In this document: positions 1 to 7,144 of the stretch, one piece after another | Layout: each line of letters opens with the position of its first letter | Position numbering within the stretch: the first letter of the stretch is position 1 | DNA from: an uncultured Robinsoniella sp. | GTDB taxonomy: Bacteria > Bacillota > Clostridia > Lachnospirales > Lachnospiraceae | Direction of reading: 5' to 3' | DNA: 58,480 nucleotides | Assembly (NCBI GenBank): GCA_900539655.1 | Contig: UQCR01000031.1 | Coordinates: 1-58,480, forward strand | Notes under the pieces: generated by a model | The model's database searches: none | Seen by the model: only the letters and a program-made list of their open reading frames with translations | What the model was told of the DNA's origin: nothing | Position numbers and translations under genes: made by a program

Positions 1-299
1 TGCGAAATGCATCAGGATTTCGGAGCGAATGCCCGCGTGCCGCCAAAAAGTGCTCTGGGAAGGTTAGAAAATACCAGTTCTGCGGTAAGCCTTCCAAATC
101 AATGTCCTGGCTCGCTCCCTTCTCTTTCCGTACACTACCTCCATCTACAAAGCGTCTTTCCTCAGCTAAACCCAAATATAATGCATTTAACAGAACATTA
201 CAAAACGTTCGCTGTAGTACTAGAGTTTGCTTAACATTCATTCCCGCCGGTATGTATGTCCTAGCTGCGTATGTACCTGACTATTTATATACTAACTAT
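1..299. other. Left-edge stretch with no supported gene
   Basis: I see no convincing gene here. The open frames on the plus strand lack a ribosome site and recognisable protein character. The right end carries a 13-bp direct repeat (ctatttatatact at 281 and 296, period 15) whose second copy runs into the stop codon of the hydrolase. No terminator with a clear T-run was found for the minus-strand genes that end here. Confidence 0.5.
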
Positions 300-1124
300 T
301 TATATACTTCCTACTTCCGTCCTGTGAATCCACTCATTCACCAGCAGATGGAATGTCTCTGGCTGTTCAATCTGTAAATTATGCCCCGCCATATCCAGTA
401 CTGCAAATGTTCCCCTGGGGTAGTCTTCTATTACATTCCATAAATCCTGGTAACCTACGCAGTGATCCTGACGCCCTGCAAGCAATAGCACGGGTTTACC
501 AAACTTTAATTCACGGCTTTTCCTGTCAACATCCCAGGAAAAAGCATAATTATTCTGAAGTGTCTCTATAAAACGTGAATCTGCCATATTCACTCCCGGG
601 AAAATGTGATCCCGGAAACGCTGGTAGGTATCCTGGTTAGTGACAACCGCATATCCGCAATAAGATTCTCTTTCATCAGGAGCAAGTCCGCTTAGGAATT
701 CTTCATCATGCAGCAAAACAGCCTTTGCAGGCACATTGCGCTTAACATGATCCGGCACAATCACGGGACAGATCATAAGCAATCCATCGATATCCTGGTA
801 TAATCTGGTTACGACTCCCCTCGCCAGATATCCCCCATAAGATTCACCTGCGATCAGAAATTTACCCTTTATCAATTTTTTTATAAAGGTAATTAAAATT
901 TCCAGTATCCGATCCGAACTTCCGGCAGCAAGAGGGGCAGATGTCTCACCCATCCCGGGCAAATCTATATAGATACGCTGATATCCTTGATGCATCTGGA
1001 AGACCGGTTCCATACATCCGGCCATTAGCCTGTAGTCACAGCCACAGCCGTGAATCATGATAACCGGCTTTCCCTCTCCTTTAACTTCATAGTGGATTTG
1101 TATTCCATCTATACACTCCTGCAT
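300..1124 (-). CDS. Alpha/beta hydrolase
   Basis: A 274-residue cytoplasmic protein of the alpha/beta-hydrolase fold. The oxyanion-hole motif HGCGCD lies near residue 25, the nucleophile elbow GESYGG near residue 93 (Ser as nucleophile), and AGHNLQIEQP close to the C-terminus supplies the catalytic His. Substrate cannot be told from the sequence; esterase, lipase-like or haloperoxidase-like activity are all possible. The start used is the ATG at 1124, one base after the stop of the upstream acetyltransferase, with AAAAAGGAGG at good spacing; a longer reading from 1208 would overlap that gene for 80 bases and has no ribosome site. It is probably co-transcribed with, and translationally coupled to, the GNAT gene. 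Confidence 0.88.
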   Translation of the reverse strand: MQECIDGIQIHYEVKGEGKPVIMIHGCGCDYRLMAGCMEPVFQMHQGYQRIYIDLPGMGETSAPLAAGSSDRILEILITFIKKLIKGKFLIAGESYGGYLARGVVTRLYQDIDGLLMICPVIVPDHVKRNVPAKAVLLHDEEFLSGLAPDERESYCGYAVVTNQDTYQRFRDHIFPGVNMADSRFIETLQNNYAFSWDVDRKSRELKFGKPVLLLAGRQDHCVGYQDLWNVIEDYPRGTFAVLDMAGHNLQIEQPETFHLLVNEWIHRTEVGSI

Positions 1125-1125
1125 A

Positions 1126-1857
1126 TTAATCCTCCTTTTTTCCGGGTTTACCCATAAAAGTTTCGCCCTCATTGGCAAATCCGAATTTCTTATAAAATTC
1201 ATGGGCATCCTGTGTTGCCAGTATTCCTCTCAGCGAAGATAATTCTTCATTTTCCTGAATTGCTGTCAATAAGCCCTTTCCAATGCCGCACCCACGGTAA
1301 GTTTCATCCACTACCACATCACAGAGATAATAGGTGGTGGCATAATCCGTCAATACACGGGCAAATCCTATTTGTTCTCCATTATCATTGCGAAATGCAC
1401 CATAGCATAAGGATTTTTCAATTGATTTTCTGATAGTTTCCATACTCCTTGTCTTTGCCCAGTAAGTCTTACCCAGCAGGTTCTTAATTTTATCCGGCTG
1501 CATCCATTCCTTTCCATGCATGATAGTATATTTATCCATTACCACGGCATCCGGTTTGACCTTTTCAACTGATTTATTACACTCTGCCGCTTTATTACAT
1601 TCTGCAGCTTTATTGCACTCTGCATCTTTATTGCACTCTGCCATTTTATTGCACTCTGCCACTTTATTGCACTCTGCTACTTCAAAAACCTCATAAGCAT
1701 CTTCATTTACAGCCACGGATACCCCCGCGCCATCTTTTGCCCATACTCCCCCGTACCAGGTGTCATTAACAATCAGTATATCTCCTTGGTTAAAATCATC
1801 AAACTCCGTGCAATGGATAATTTTGATCTTATCTTCTTTTTTCGCTTTGTGATTCAA
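1126..1857 (-). CDS. GNAT acetyltransferase with N-terminal extra domain and hexapeptide-repeat linker
   Basis: The C-terminal part (about residues 105-243) is a complete GNAT domain: VDETYRGCGIGKGLL gives the acetyl-CoA pyrophosphate loop (R/QxxGxG/A) and FYKKFGF the usual motif-B end. The first 60 residues form a separate small domain I do not recognise. They are joined by six perfect-length repeats of AECNKx (about residues 60-95). The family is normally about 140 residues, so this is a fusion. Start: GTG at 1866 opens the frame but abuts the purine-rich AGAAGGGG; TTG at 1857 sits eight bases after it and is preferred. Substrate unknown. The alpha/beta hydrolase follows one base after its stop. 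Confidence 0.8.
   Translation of the reverse strand: MNHKAKKEDKIKIIHCTEFDDFNQGDILIVNDTWYGGVWAKDGAGVSVAVNEDAYEVFEVAECNKVAECNKMAECNKDAECNKAAECNKAAECNKSVEKVKPDAVVMDKYTIMHGKEWMQPDKIKNLLGKTYWAKTRSMETIRKSIEKSLCYGAFRNDNGEQIGFARVLTDYATTYYLCDVVVDETYRGCGIGKGLLTAIQENEELSSLRGILATQDAHEFYKKFGFANEGETFMGKPGKKED
1573..1680 (-). repeat. Six 18-bp in-frame tandem repeats (VNTR)
   Basis: Six consecutive 18-bp units on the plus strand, each of the form tttattgcactctgccNN, with only one or two changes per unit. Read on the minus strand they encode AECNK plus one variable residue (V, M, D, A, A, S). The unit is a multiple of three, so copy number could change without breaking the frame. It lies between the N-terminal domain and the GNAT domain of the overlapping gene. 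Confidence 0.97.
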
Positions 1858-1914
1858 TTTAGCCACCCCTTCTATTTATTTCGTTCCATAAAGATGTGAA
1901 TACTTTGAACGATT

Positions 1915-1956
1915 AAAAAAGAAGTGATCCGTTAAAATAAGAACCCCTTCTTTTTT
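1915..1956 (-). terminator. Possible terminator after copZ
   Basis: AAAAAAGAAG (1915-1924) and CTTCTTTTTT (1947-1956) pair across a 22-base loop that can pair imperfectly further. Read on the minus strand it follows copZ and ends in a T-run. The stem is GC-poor, so termination may be weak; it looks symmetrical and could work both ways. Confidence 0.4.
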
Positions 1957-2064
1957 ATTTCACATCTTGATTCTCACGCTACAGTGATAAATCCAGACAA
2001 TTGCAAACTAACTCTGTACTCTAGTAGTACATCCGGTCACTTTTGTTACTGTCCAGACGGATTG

Positions 2065-2244
2065 CTAGAATCCCAGATCATCCAATATTTCTTTTGCAGT
2101 GGCAATACACTTGTCACATCCGTCAATAGAAACGGTTTTATCTGCAAGGTTTACTTCATAGGTGAGGCCTGCTTTGTCAAAAGCTTTACTGATTCTTTCT
2201 ACACATTTTTCGCAATGCATTTCTTCTACTTTTAATACTGTCAT
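2065..2244 (-). CDS. copZ: CopZ-like copper chaperone (HMA domain)
   Basis: A 59-residue heavy-metal-associated domain protein. The Cu(I) loop is MHCEKC near residues 8-13, followed by the usual beta-alpha-beta-beta-alpha-beta pattern; length is that of a minimal, single-domain chaperone slightly shorter than Bacillus CopZ. A second CxxC-like pair (GCDKC) appears near the C-terminus, which is less usual and may add a metal site. The start is the ATG at 2244, preceded by AAAGGAG; an in-frame ATG 12 codons upstream has no ribosome site. It is last in the copA-csoR-copZ operon and would carry Cu(I) to the N-terminal domain of CopA for export. Confidence 0.9.
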   Translation of the reverse strand: MTVLKVEEMHCEKCVERISKAFDKAGLTYEVNLADKTVSIDGCDKCIATAKEILDDLGF

Positions 2245-2290
2245 AATGGTACACTCCTTTTTTAATTTATATAAATTCATTTTTGAATTT

Positions 2291-2593
2291 CTATTTCATC
2301 AGTTTTTGGATCGTCTTACACAGTTCATCCACAACTTCGTCATTTCCACCCCGTATATCTTCTACTACACAGGATCTGATATGATTTGCCAGCAGGCTTT
2401 TATTGAAGCTGTTTAACGCTGACTGGATGGCGGATACCTGTGTTAAAATATCTACACAATACCGCTCTTCCTCCACCATGTTCTTAATTCCTCGTATCTG
2501 CCCTTCTATGCGGTTCAGCCGGTGAACCAGATCCTTATATTCCTTATCTTCCCTGTGCTTATGTTTCTCACAATTACAATTTTCTTCGCTCAT
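2291..2593 (-). CDS. csoR: CsoR-family copper-sensing repressor
   Basis: A 100-residue all-helical DUF156/CsoR regulator. The family signature is visible as HRLNRIEGQIRGI (about residues 24-36). The Cu(I) ligand set Cys-His-Cys is present: Cys in ERYCVDIL (residue 46) and the His and Cys of NHIRSCV (71 and 75). That fits copper sensors rather than the nickel, formaldehyde or persulfide branches. A His/Cys-rich N-terminus (NCNCEKHKHR) could bind metal as well. The start ATG at 2593 has AGAGGTGG before it. It sits between copA and copZ in one operon, and the palindrome in the copA promoter is its probable target, making the operon self-regulated. Confidence 0.92.
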   Translation of the reverse strand: MSEENCNCEKHKHREDKEYKDLVHRLNRIEGQIRGIKNMVEEERYCVDILTQVSAIQSALNSFNKSLLANHIRSCVVEDIRGGNDEVVDELCKTIQKLMK

Positions 2594-2616
2594 CTGTCCA
2601 CCTCTTAATCTATATT

Positions 2617-4857
2617 TTATAACTTCAGCCGTTTCAGGCGTAGCGCATTGCTCACTACGAATACAGAACTAAAGGACATTGCAAGCCCAGCAAAAATCGG
2701 GTTTAGCAGAGGGCCTCCAAATGCATACAGTACTCCGGCTGCAACTGGAATTCCAATGGTATTAAAGATAAATGCCCAGAAGAGATTTTCTTTGATATTC
2801 CGGATTGTAGCTTTACTCAGTTTAATTGCCCGGTATACATCCTGCAGATCTGACCGCATTAATACGACGTCACTTGATTCCATAGCAATGTCGCTTCCGC
2901 TTCCAATTGCGGTTCCCACATCAGCCTGCACCAGCGCAGGCGCATCATTGATGCCGTCTCCCACCATCATAACTTTTTTACCCTGTTTCTGCAGATCTGC
3001 TACAACTGCAGCTTTATCGCCAGGAAGTACCTCTGCAATTACATGGTCCACGTGAGCCTGTTTCCCGATATACTGAGCAGTTCGCTTATTGTCTCCGGTG
3101 AGCATGGTCACGGTTATCCCCAGTTTCTTCATATCATCAATGGCTTTCGTACTGGTTTCCTTCATTGTATCGGCTACACTGACGATTCCCTTTAGCGCAC
3201 CTCCGATAACCACAAACATCGGAGTCTGGCCTTTATCTGCGATAGAATCCGCCGCCTGCTTCATACTTCCTAGGTTAATCCCCAGATCTGATATCATTCG
3301 TTCATTCCCGATATACACTTCCCTGCCTGCAAATTCTGCTTTGATTCCTTTTCCCGTTATGCTTTCAAATGCTTCCGGCTCTGTTAATGCAATCCCTTTA
3401 TTTTTCGCATCTTCTACAATTGCTCTTCCCAGAGGATGTTCTGAATCCCGCTCACAGGATGCCGTAATGCGAAGCAATTCCTCCGCTTCCATATCCGGGC
3501 TGACTATTTCTACGACTCTTGGCTTCCCTTCCGTAACGGTTCCTGTTTTATCCAGAACAACAGCATCGATTTTATGAGTAATTTCTAAAGCTTCTCCGCT
3601 TTTAATCAAAATACCATATTTGGCACCAAGCCCGGTACCAACCATAATTGCAGTAGGTGTTGCCAGCCCCAGTGCACATGGGCATGCAATTACTAATACG
3701 GATACGAAAATCGTTAAAACAAATGCCAGATCATGCCCTGCCAATGCCCAGATGATGGCTGCGGCAACTGCGATCACAATAACTGCGGGAACAAAATACC
3801 CTGCCACGGTATCTGCAAGCTTTGATATGGGGGCTTTCTTGCCCTGTGCATCTTCCATCAGCTTAATGATTTTCGCCAATGTAGTATCACTGCCCGTGTG
3901 TGTTACTTCTACCTGCATCGATCCGTTATAATTAATACTGCCGCCGATTACCTCACTGCCGGCAATTTTCTCTACCGGTATGCTTTCTCCAGTCAGCATG
4001 GATTCATCCACGCTGCTGCTTCCGCTGACAACCATTCCATCCAAGGGAACTCTGCTTCCAGGACGGATCAATAACAGATCTCCTTTTTTAACTTCAGTTG
4101 TGGGAACTTCTGATTCCATACCGTCACGCAATACTACTGCTACATCAGGTGCCAGTTCCATTAATTTCTGAATAGCTTCAGAGGTCTTCCCTTTGCTTCG
4201 GCTCTCCAGATATTTGCCGAGCATTACCAGTGTAACCACTACCGCTGCCGATTCATAATACAAGCGCTCCACGTACATATGGGATGCGGGTATCATTGCT
4301 GTCATAACAAGGCTGTAAATATACGCACTTCCCGTACCAATAGCCACCAGTGAATCCATATTTGGATGTCCCCGGAATAAAGTTTTAAAACCTACAATAT
4401 AAAATTTTCTTCCACAGATTAATATAAATGTGGTTAGAATCAACTGCGCCAATGCAAAATTAAGGGGCTGCTTGTGCATATCCAGAAATCCCGGCAGGGG
4501 CAGCGGAAACGGAATCATATGTCCCATGGAGATATAAAGCAGAGGAATTGCAAGAACGATACTGATAATCAACCTCCGTTTGATCTTGTGGGAAGCTTCT
4601 TCCCGCTCCTCTTTTTCTTCCTTCACTTTCTTTTCATCTTTTATAACTTCCTGTTCAGCCGCAAAGCCTGCACGTTCTACACGGTTCATGATATCTTCAG
4701 GCGTAACTTTGTCTTCCTCATACTCAATGGTCATTTTATTAGTTGCCAGATTGACATCACTTCTGTTAACGCCTTCCATTTTCCTGGTAACCCTTTCCAC
4801 CGCACTGCTGCAGGATGCACACGTCATCCCTTTTATGATATAGACTTCAGTCTTCAT
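2617..4857 (-). CDS. copA: Copper-exporting P1B-type ATPase
   Basis: A 746-residue P-type ATPase of the inner membrane that exports Cu(I). One N-terminal HMA domain holds MTCASC (residues 11-16). Membrane helices begin near residue 94 after a charged linker. TGES (289-292) marks the actuator domain, the transport-site CPC is at 392-394, the phosphorylated Asp lies in DKTGT (436-440), the P1B-specific HP pair is at 474-475, and GDGINDAP (633-640) closes the P domain. All catalytic motifs are intact and the length is normal for one-HMA CopA. The start follows TAGGAGG-like sequence closely after the CsoR-type operator. It is first in the operon with csoR and copZ. The CPC motif favours Cu(I)/Ag(I) over Zn or Cd. 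Confidence 0.96.
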   Translation of the reverse strand: MKTEVYIIKGMTCASCSSAVERVTRKMEGVNRSDVNLATNKMTIEYEEDKVTPEDIMNRVERAGFAAEQEVIKDEKKVKEEKEEREEASHKIKRRLIISIVLAIPLLYISMGHMIPFPLPLPGFLDMHKQPLNFALAQLILTTFILICGRKFYIVGFKTLFRGHPNMDSLVAIGTGSAYIYSLVMTAMIPASHMYVERLYYESAAVVVTLVMLGKYLESRSKGKTSEAIQKLMELAPDVAVVLRDGMESEVPTTEVKKGDLLLIRPGSRVPLDGMVVSGSSSVDESMLTGESIPVEKIAGSEVIGGSINYNGSMQVEVTHTGSDTTLAKIIKLMEDAQGKKAPISKLADTVAGYFVPAVIVIAVAAAIIWALAGHDLAFVLTIFVSVLVIACPCALGLATPTAIMVGTGLGAKYGILIKSGEALEITHKIDAVVLDKTGTVTEGKPRVVEIVSPDMEAEELLRITASCERDSEHPLGRAIVEDAKNKGIALTEPEAFESITGKGIKAEFAGREVYIGNERMISDLGINLGSMKQAADSIADKGQTPMFVVIGGALKGIVSVADTMKETSTKAIDDMKKLGITVTMLTGDNKRTAQYIGKQAHVDHVIAEVLPGDKAAVVADLQKQGKKVMMVGDGINDAPALVQADVGTAIGSGSDIAMESSDVVLMRSDLQDVYRAIKLSKATIRNIKENLFWAFIFNTIGIPVAAGVLYAFGGPLLNPIFAGLAMSFSSVFVVSNALRLKRLKL

Positions 4858-4875
4858 ATCTAATCCTCCTTTCGC

Positions 4876-4892
4876 ATACCCCTATGGGGTAT
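4876..4892. promoter_or_regulatory. CsoR-type operator palindrome
   Basis: ATACCCC-TAT-GGGGTAT is a perfect dyad of 7-bp arms, matching the GC-tract palindromes bound by CsoR proteins. It lies just downstream of the copA -10 box, over the expected transcription start, where a bound repressor would block initiation. Confidence 0.85.
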
Positions 4893-4898
4893 ATAAGT

Positions 4899-4927
4899 AT
4901 CATAGTCTATATCATAGGATTTGTCAA
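4899..4927 (-). promoter_or_regulatory. Promoter of the copA-csoR-copZ operon
   Basis: Near-consensus sigma-A promoter on the minus strand: TTGACA (4927-4922), 17-bp spacer, TATGAT (4904-4899). Such a strong promoter needs tight repression, consistent with the operator immediately downstream. Confidence 0.85.
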
Positions 4928-4954
4928 TTCCCTTTTTTTATTTCATTATATTTT

Positions 4955-5800
4955 TTATTTTTGACGTGCTTCCCGCATTTGTTTGAGAATATCATAGGAT
5001 ATCTTAAGATTTCCCCTTCCGCAGCCAAGATCAATACCAGGCTTTCGGGAGCCGTGAAAATCAGAACCTCCGCTGATTTGCAGTCCGTGCAGGCGCGCCA
5101 TACGCCTGACTGTACTTTCGTCAAACCCGGTATGCGTGGAATATAAGGCTTCAATTCCAATTAGTCCCGCTTTTTTTAACTCTTCCAAAAGTGTATCCAT
5201 CTCTTCCGCTTTTAAATGATATAAAAGCGGATGGGCAAGGAGCGGAATCCCTCCTGTCTGGCGGATCAGACGTACAGCCTGGACAGGTGTCACTTTTTCC
5301 CGGGGAACAAAATATGGGCAATCATCTCCAATATAATTCTTGAATGCATCACGCATATCCTTCACATAGCCGCATTCTAAAAGATAACTTGCAAAATGAG
5401 CCCTTGTCCAAACTGCATCCTGATACCGCTCTAACATCTGCTCCCAGGTAATATCAATTCCTCCCTCCTGCAGCTTCTGTATCATTTTACGGTTACGCAT
5501 ATCTCTGGAATTCTGAAATTTCCCGATCTGATTTAAAAATTCGGGACTTTTGTAATCAAATTCCAATCCTACAATATGAATATCCCTGCCCAGGTATTCC
5601 GTAGAAAATTCAATTCCCGGAATCACTTCTATCTGCTTTCCTCTGGCGGCTTCAAATGCCTCTTCCAGCCCCGCAGTGGTATCATGGTCTGTCAGCGCAA
5701 ATGCCGCCAGATTCTTTTGGATCGCATAATCTACTAACTCTGCCGGTGTGAAAGTGCCGTCAGAACAATTCGAATGAACATGTAAATCTATATATTTCAT
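4955..5800 (-). CDS. PHP-domain phosphoesterase (TrpH/nucleotide-bisphosphate phosphatase type)
   Basis: A 281-residue metal-dependent phosphoesterase of the PHP superfamily. Metal-binding motifs are in order: DLHVHSNCSDG near residue 4, ALTDHDT near 37, GIEFST near 65, LLAHPL in the middle and SGGSDFHG near the C-terminus. This arrangement is that of stand-alone enzymes related to YciV/TrpH (RNase AM, 3',5'-nucleotide phosphatase), not of a polymerase or HisK domain; the precise substrate is inferred only. The start chosen is ATG at 5800 with AAAGGGA; the ATG six codons upstream belongs to a palindromic element that recurs before other genes. It is divergent from the HAD phosphatase, with its own promoter. 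Confidence 0.88.
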   Translation of the reverse strand: MKYIDLHVHSNCSDGTFTPAELVDYAIQKNLAAFALTDHDTTAGLEEAFEAARGKQIEVIPGIEFSTEYLGRDIHIVGLEFDYKSPEFLNQIGKFQNSRDMRNRKMIQKLQEGGIDITWEQMLERYQDAVWTRAHFASYLLECGYVKDMRDAFKNYIGDDCPYFVPREKVTPVQAVRLIRQTGGIPLLAHPLLYHLKAEEMDTLLEELKKAGLIGIEALYSTHTGFDESTVRRMARLHGLQISGGSDFHGSRKPGIDLGCGRGNLKISYDILKQMREARQK

Positions 5801-5840
5801 TATTAATCCCTTTTGCATATTGCAGTCAGCGCTGCAATAC
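5801..5840 (-). repeat. Palindrome-plus-SD element, copy 1
   Basis: TATTGCAG (5818-5825) and CTGCAATA (5832-5839) form a perfect 8-bp hairpin with a 6-nt loop. On the minus strand it is followed by TATGCAAAAGGG and then the PHP start codon. The same order, CTGCAATA, TATGCAA-type block, GGG, start codon, occurs before the ABC permease, lacI-like and argB genes. Confidence 0.7.
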
Positions 5841-5882
5841 TCCTTTCTGTCTCAACCTTTGTGACATTCTTTCATCCTTTTT

Positions 5883-5911
5883 AGTATACCCCCTATCGGA
5901 TAAGAATTCAA
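5883..5911 (-). promoter_or_regulatory. Promoter for the PHP gene
   Basis: TTGAAT (5911-5906), 17-bp spacer, TATACT (5888-5883) on the minus strand, about 80 bases before the PHP start codon. It is divergent from the HAD promoter. Confidence 0.7.
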
Positions 5912-5964
5912 CCCGGCGAAAATCACCAGAACCCACGCCTTTTGCGCATGTTTTATCATTCTCC

Positions 5965-5993
5965 TTGTTTTCTCCGCTACTTTTAGGTATAAT
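5965..5993 (+). promoter_or_regulatory. Promoter for the HAD phosphatase
   Basis: TTGTTT (5965-5970), 17-bp spacer, TATAAT (5988-5993), about 70 bases before the HAD start codon. Confidence 0.65.
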
Positions 5994-6062
5994 AATTTTC
6001 AGAGTGTAATTTTTATACCCAACAAATAATAAGATGCCCGCAGGCATCCAAATGGAGGAATT

Positions 6063-7064
6063 ATGACATTTCGCGAATTATATATGAACGGAACAATTGA
6101 ATTTGATGAAATATTCGATTATACCAGTAAGTGGAATTTCAGTGATGATACACGTACCTTACGTGAATATCTGGGATTGACGGCTGAGGAGGAAGATATC
6201 TGGATCAGTGACAGCGATGAAGCACTGGAAGATTTTATGGAAAAAGAGAAGAAAACCAAAATCTTATTTTTGGACCTGGACGGTACCTTGTTAAACGATG
6301 ACAAAGAAATTACGGCTGGAAATCAGAAAGCAATCCAAAAAGCATTAAAACAGGGACATAAGATCGTCATCACCACCGGGCGTCCTCTTGCAAGTGCAAT
6401 TGTCCTTTCAAAGGAACTGGGATTAACCCAGGACGGCTGTTATGCAATAGCTTTTAACGGAGCAGAAATTTATGACTTGTACCATAGAAAAACAGTTTAT
6501 AAACAGACTCTGCCCCTTCCCTATGTACGTTACCTCTTAGATGCCGCACATGCACAGGGACTACATTCCCAAACCTATTCGGACACTCATATACTCTCAG
6601 AACACGATACTCCTGCGTTGCACAGATATGAATCTCTGACAAACCTGACTTCCCTGATTGTACCTGATGTCATGACAGAGTTAACTGCAGAGCCGGGTAA
6701 GGTAATCGTAATCGATTATGAAAACCATGATAAACTGGTGCATTTTCAGGAAACGATTGCTGATTGGGCAGCCGATAAGACGGAATATATCTTTTCCTGT
6801 CCCCAATACCTGGAATTTGTGGCACCGGGCATGTCAAAAGGACATGCTATTGAAGTATTATGCGGTATCCTTGGCATTCCAAAATGCAACACGATCTCTG
6901 CCGGAGACGCTCCTAACGATATCTCAATGCTTGAAACTGCCGAAATCGGAGTTGTTATGCAAAATGCAGCAGAGGACATAAAAAAATATGGAGACTACAT
7001 AACACACAAAGACAATAACCATGACGGTATTGCAGAAGTGATAGAAAAATTTCTCTTATATTAA
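6063..7064 (+). CDS. Cof-type HAD phosphatase with N-terminal extension
   Basis: A 333-residue protein. Residues about 75-333 are a full HAD hydrolase of the Cof/IIB class: LFLDLDGTLLNDD supplies the nucleophile Asp and the acid Asp, TTGRP the second motif, a C2-type cap follows, and SAGDAPNDISML near residue 283 holds the Mg-binding acidic residues. The substrate is probably a small sugar phosphate or flavin/pyridoxal phosphate, which the sequence cannot resolve. The first 75 residues (acidic, containing LREYLGLTAEEEDIW) resemble small stand-alone proteins I associate with this bacterial family and are not part of the HAD fold. The start has GGAGG at ideal spacing. It is monocistronic, with its own promoter and a strong terminator. 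Confidence 0.9.
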   Translation: MTFRELYMNGTIEFDEIFDYTSKWNFSDDTRTLREYLGLTAEEEDIWISDSDEALEDFMEKEKKTKILFLDLDGTLLNDDKEITAGNQKAIQKALKQGHKIVITTGRPLASAIVLSKELGLTQDGCYAIAFNGAEIYDLYHRKTVYKQTLPLPYVRYLLDAAHAQGLHSQTYSDTHILSEHDTPALHRYESLTNLTSLIVPDVMTELTAEPGKVIVIDYENHDKLVHFQETIADWAADKTEYIFSCPQYLEFVAPGMSKGHAIEVLCGILGIPKCNTISAGDAPNDISMLETAEIGVVMQNAAEDIKKYGDYITHKDNNHDGIAEVIEKFLLY

Positions 7065-7066
7065 CA

Positions 7067-7110
7067 GAAAAGCAGGATTTAGGGAATTAATACCCCTTCT
7101 CCTGCTTTTT
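7067..7110. terminator. Bidirectional intrinsic terminator
   Basis: AAAAGCAGGA (7068-7077) pairs with TCCTGCTTTT (7100-7109); A-runs and T-runs flank the stem on both sides. It lies between the convergent HAD and ppk genes and suits both. Confidence 0.85.
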
Positions 7111-7144
7111 CATCGTATTTCTATACTAAATCAGCTTCTTGTGT

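Noticed and set aside
7..377. Overlapping plus-strand frames at the left edge
   Set aside because: No ribosome site, no recognisable domain, low-complexity look; one overlaps the end of the hydrolase gene on the other strand.
1573..1680. CRISPR-like array
   Set aside because: The 18-bp units are contiguous with no spacers and are in frame within a gene.
2648..4863. Several plus-strand frames inside copA
   Set aside because: Antisense shadows of a well-supported P-type ATPase; composition reflects reverse-complement codons.
5826..6047. Minus-strand frame of 73 codons between the PHP and HAD genes
   Set aside because: It covers both divergent promoters and has no ribosome site or family likeness.
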